Source of the DNA: JAWLBW01 sp041687475
GTDB lineage: Bacteria; J088; JAWLBW01
Assembly (NCBI GenBank): GCA_041687475.1
Contig: JAWLBW010000081.1
Location: forward strand, 1-15,819
DNA: 15,819 nucleotides
Reading direction: 5' to 3'
Shown: positions 13,265 through 15,819 of the stretch, one piece after another
Layout: each line of letters begins with the position of its first letter
How positions within the stretch are numbered: position 1 is the stretch's first letter
Translations under genes and position numbers: made by a program
Notes under the pieces: generated by a model
The model's input: only the letters and a program-made list of their open reading frames with translations
What the model was told of the DNA's origin: nothing
Databases searched by the model: none

Positions 13265-15121
13265 ATGAAATTCACGCGCCTCTTCGCCCTCGCACTTGCC
13301 ATCGGATCGCTTGCCGGATGCGCCGATTCCGATACGACCGATTTTCGATACGGCGTGAACGAAGCGCTGCCCCTGGCGGTCTTTCCCTCGAATCGTTACA
13401 CGACCCCGGACGAGGCCACCCATACGGGCCTCAGGCTGCAGCTACCCGAAACAGTCTCTAACGACGCGCTTTTCGACCGCATGCCCGAATTGCGCGGCGA
13501 GCTCGAGTCGCTCGACGGGTTCGGCACCTCGGCCGATCTGTGGGTGAGCTTTGACGGACCGCTCGACGCCTCGCGCCTTCCCCCGGCAGAGGAAACAACC
13601 ACCGCCACGAGCGTCGTTCAGGTAATTGCCCTGGAAGACGGCGCCCGCGTTGCCGTAGAGCCGGTGTACGCTTCTTCCACCCACACCCTCTTGCTGCGCC
13701 CGGTCGAGCCGTTGCTGCCCAAAACGACGTATGCACTCGTGCTCGGCGATACGCTGCGCGACCTGCAGGGCAACCGCCTGCGGGCCGCGTCTTCTTCGTG
13801 GGGAAAGGCTTCCGACGTTCGGAAGTGGCTCTCGTCGAAGGTTCAACCGATGCTGGTGTCGACCTTCACGACACAGTCGGTAACCGACAGCCTTGCCTCG
13901 TTCGGTCTGACCGACGAAGCGCATGCCGCCGACGAACTGCCGTCAGCCGCCTCTTTCTGCGATACGAATACGTACGCGCACATCGGATGGCAGGGGCGCG
14001 GCCACCTGCGCTCGGGAGACTATCGACTCGACGGCGCCCGCTTTCCGGTTTCCTTCGACGATCGCACGGGCACCCGTGAGAGCACGACGGCCGAGTTACC
14101 CTACCGCTTCTTCCTTCCCGTAAGCGCCGATGCCGCGCCCATCGTGCTCGTGCAGCACGGGCTCGCCAACAAAAAAGAAGGCGCTCTCGACTGCCACGTG
14201 GCCGACATGTACGCCGAATACGGCTTCGCCACCATTGCCATCGACGCGGCCTGGCACGGCGAACGCGGACCCGACGGTCGCACGCCGCCGGCCCTGGAAA
14301 ACCTTCATACCCTTTTCGGGTTCAAGCCCACCGCCGACCGCTTCGTGGCCGACATTCGCTACGGTCGCGACGCCATCAGGCAGACGGTGCTCGACCACCT
14401 GCAGGTCATTGCCCTGATTCGAGCCCTGAAAGACCAGGTCGATTACGTCAAGACCGACGGCACGACGGGCGCCGACGGCAAGCCCGACGTCTCGGGCGAA
14501 TTCTACTATAACGGCTCAAGCATGGGCGGCATGCTGGGAAGCCTGTCGGCCGCCGTTTCTCCCCACATCGAATCGGCGGTGCTGAACGTGCCCGGCGGGC
14601 GTATCGTCAACTTCATTTACAAGAGCGAAGTCGGCCTCGATAAGCTCTTCCGGCTCATCGGCAGCGCCAACATCGAGCTCGCAGAAGGCGACGTTCGTCG
14701 CTTTCTCGCCCTGGTGCAGACCATGTGGGAACGAGCCGACCCCATCAACTACGCCCGGAGATGGCACCTGGCGCCTTTCGAGGGGCGGGCCCCCAAGAAC
14801 ATTCTCATTCAGCAGACCGTTCGCGACCTTATCATGCCCAACCACGCCACCATGGAACTGGCACGCGCCGGCGGCCTGCCTCTTGTGTCGCCGTATCTGA
14901 TGGACGTGCCGCAACTACCCGTGGTCGTCGCCCCCTCCGAGGGGCTGACCGACAACTTGGCCGACGGCATTACGGGCGGAATGACGCAGTTCGATTACGT
15001 GCAGTACGAAGGGGCAGAGGCCGTGCGGGCCGCGCACGGCACTCTGAATTCCGATCAGCCCCTGCGGCAAAGCCGGCAGTTCTTTCGCGACGGTCGCATC
15101 GGCATCGAGCTTGTCGACTGA
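13265..15121 (+). CDS. VolA/Pla-1-like lipoprotein lipase, second of tandem pair
   Basis: A 618-residue paralogue of the preceding gene, matching it along the whole length: PFPSDRY there is VFPSNRY here, DGFGTSADI is DGFGTSADL, LNVPGGRLHN is LNVPGGRIVN. The signal peptide ends in LAGC (lipidated Cys19). The catalytic set is complete: VQHGLANK oxyanion region, Ser419 in GSSMGG, Asp521 (VRDLIMPNHAT), His591 (AAHGTLN). It differs by two mid-protein cysteines (SFCDTN, ALDCHV), absent from the partner, which could form a disulfide, and by an extended loop before the final His. The start ATG 13265 is preceded by GGAAA about 9 bases away. Conserved active sites in both copies suggest that both are functional, perhaps with different substrates. 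Confidence 0.82.
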   Translation: MKFTRLFALALAIGSLAGCADSDTTDFRYGVNEALPLAVFPSNRYTTPDEATHTGLRLQLPETVSNDALFDRMPELRGELESLDGFGTSADLWVSFDGPLDASRLPPAEETTTATSVVQVIALEDGARVAVEPVYASSTHTLLLRPVEPLLPKTTYALVLGDTLRDLQGNRLRAASSSWGKASDVRKWLSSKVQPMLVSTFTTQSVTDSLASFGLTDEAHAADELPSAASFCDTNTYAHIGWQGRGHLRSGDYRLDGARFPVSFDDRTGTRESTTAELPYRFFLPVSADAAPIVLVQHGLANKKEGALDCHVADMYAEYGFATIAIDAAWHGERGPDGRTPPALENLHTLFGFKPTADRFVADIRYGRDAIRQTVLDHLQVIALIRALKDQVDYVKTDGTTGADGKPDVSGEFYYNGSSMGGMLGSLSAAVSPHIESAVLNVPGGRIVNFIYKSEVGLDKLFRLIGSANIELAEGDVRRFLALVQTMWERADPINYARRWHLAPFEGRAPKNILIQQTVRDLIMPNHATMELARAGGLPLVSPYLMDVPQLPVVVAPSEGLTDNLADGITGGMTQFDYVQYEGAEAVRAAHGTLNSDQPLRQSRQFFRDGRIGIELVD

Positions 15122-15319
15122 ATATCACCCGGGTCGGCACAGGCACCTGCGCGAATTCGCCTCAGCCCCCGACTTCTGCGCCTGTTCGGCTGCGACACGT
15201 ACCGCCGCAAAGAACGCCTGCGGCATACGCTGTTTGCCTGCCAACGATGGGCCGCGTCCGACAAGTCAAGTAAATCAGCCGCTCGCTTACCGGGCGATCT
15301 TACCCCGGCCCCCCATGAC
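15122..15319. other. Intergenic region, no gene seen
   Basis: Between the second lipase and the next lipoprotein I find no reading frame with a credible start, RBS and composition, and no clear terminator. The frame in phase with the lipase stays open past its stop to the TAA at 15335-15337, but it has no start codon and the paralogue ends at the equivalent point. Confidence 0.5.
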
Positions 15320-15362
15320 GTTAGCCTGAAGAAGTAAATCACTTCAATGCTAACTCGGGAGG
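15320..15362 (+). promoter_or_regulatory. 5' hairpin and Shine-Dalgarno ahead of the last lipoprotein
   Basis: GTTAGC (15320-15325) pairs with GCTAAC (15349-15354) and TGAAG (15327-15331) with CTTCA (15342-15346) around a 10-base A-rich loop. A strong SD, GGGAGG (15357-15362), begins two bases after the hairpin and lies 9 bases before the ATG. The hairpin may stabilise the mRNA or affect ribosome access; it has no T-run, so a terminator is less likely. Confidence 0.45.
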
Positions 15363-15371
15363 TACAGGGAT

Positions 15372-15819
15372 ATGAAAAGCTCAGCTCTTTTCATGGCGTT
15401 CGCCATGGCCATCGTTGCCTGCGGGCCTGGTAACGGACCCGGCAACGGTAACGGAAACGATAACGGAGACAACGGAAACGGAGACAACGGCAACGGCAAC
15501 CACGTCGGTTACTGTATTTCCGGCTTCAAGCATTACGACCCCACACTTGGTGAAGCGGCCGATGAAGACCTGGCCCATGTCGAGGGCTTCCGCATCGGTA
15601 TTTACGATGAAGAGAAGGAATTCCTGGGCGACACCTCGACCAACGAAGACGGTTTCTACGAGTTCTGCGGTCTTCCGGAGGGTACCTACTACGTAGTCGA
15701 AGAATTGCCCGAGACCAAGGACCCACGTTGGATCGCGGTCGGACCCCAATACCGTAAGGTGCACCTGCCCGTTTACGGCAATGAAAACGGAAACGACAAC
15801 GGGGCCCCGGTCACCATGC
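15372..15819 (+). CDS. Lipoprotein with Asn/Gly-rich tether and SdrD-B/Cna-B-like domain (runs off window)
   Basis: The first 149 codons of a predicted surface lipoprotein. The signal peptide MKSSALFMAFAMAIVAC gives lipidated Cys17. It is followed by about 27 residues made almost only of Gly, Asn and Asp, a flexible tether. From about residue 47 a beta-sandwich domain starts; GFRIGIYDEEKEFLGDTSTN followed by EDGFYEFCGLPEGTYYVVEE is the pattern of SdrD B-repeat/Cna-B (prealbumin-like) domains, which serve as stalks in surface proteins and often bind calcium or form isopeptide bonds. Residues about 137-143 begin a second NGND-type linker, suggesting more domains beyond the window. The ATG at 15372 has a strong SD. 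Its ligand or role is unknown. Confidence 0.8.
   Translation, partial: MKSSALFMAFAMAIVACGPGNGPGNGNGNDNGDNGNGDNGNGNHVGYCISGFKHYDPTLGEAADEDLAHVEGFRIGIYDEEKEFLGDTSTNEDGFYEFCGLPEGTYYVVEELPETKDPRWIAVGPQYRKVHLPVYGNENGNDNGAPVTM
15430..15500 (+). repeat. Low-complexity AACGG(A/C/T) repeat encoding the Gly/Asn/Asp tether
   Basis: Imperfect 6-base units (AACGGA, AACGGC, AACGGT, with GACAACGG variants) repeat through this stretch inside the lipoprotein gene. Such in-frame tracts change length by slippage without breaking the frame, so linker length may vary among strains. Confidence 0.6.

Noticed and set aside
15119..15337. Stop-codon readthrough extension of the second lipase (71 in-phase codons after the TGA)
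   Set aside because: The paralogue ends at the equivalent place and the extension has no domain; an open run of this length is unremarkable at high GC.
15381..15764. 127-codon minus-strand frame with Val/Thr/Ser-rich repeats
   Set aside because: It is the antisense of the AACGGN tether repeat and the SdrD-like domain of the lipoprotein on the plus strand.

Overview
The window reads as chromosomal DNA of a GC-rich Gram-negative-type (diderm) bacterium. Four predicted lipoproteins with N-terminal lipobox cysteines, a Cys-rich lipoprotein, two lipases of the VolA/Pla-1 type and a very large DUF3857/transglutaminase/TPR protein together recall Myxococcota and related deep-branching diderms, with Leptospira-like spirochaetes as an alternative. 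No rRNA or other marker is present, so the taxon is not settled. I see no tRNA, rRNA, CRISPR array, IS element or phage gene.

Left part (1-4396, all minus strand). Read in the direction of transcription it holds: a membrane-anchored GRAM/PH-like protein (4396-3941); a Cys-rich lipoprotein (3748-2933); a DUF6544/DUF6920-type membrane-anchored protein (2877-2038); two consecutive PAS/LuxR-type regulators whose stop and start overlap by 4 bases (1964-1323 and 1326-280); and the first 86 codons of a SAM-dependent methyltransferase (260 to the window edge). The last three form a tight operon with its own candidate promoter.

Middle (4555-10041, plus strand). A Prx6-type peroxiredoxin with an archaeal-style C-terminal Cys pair is followed by a GreA/GreB-family RNA polymerase factor. 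Next comes a ~4.1 kb gene for an exported DUF3857-transglutaminase-TPR protein. Its signal peptide (5939 onward) lies in a different frame from its body; one extra G in the G5 run at 6097-6101 would join them into one protein of about 1367 residues.

Right part. A long-form pirin (11086-10052, minus) is divergent from two tandem paralogous lipoprotein lipases (11354-13231 and 13265-15121, plus). A further lipoprotein with an Asn/Gly-rich tether and an SdrD-B/Cna-B-like domain starts at 15372 and runs off the window.

Cross-cutting signal. Three genes (starts at 1964 minus, 5939 plus, 11354 plus) have a TAAAAT/TATAAT box only 8-9 bases before the start codon and no Shine-Dalgarno. Other genes here have clear SDs. 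This points to leaderless mRNAs alongside SD-led ones. I did not find a clearly new multi-gene system; the best leads are the frameshifted large gene, the leaderless pattern and the tandem-regulator operon.
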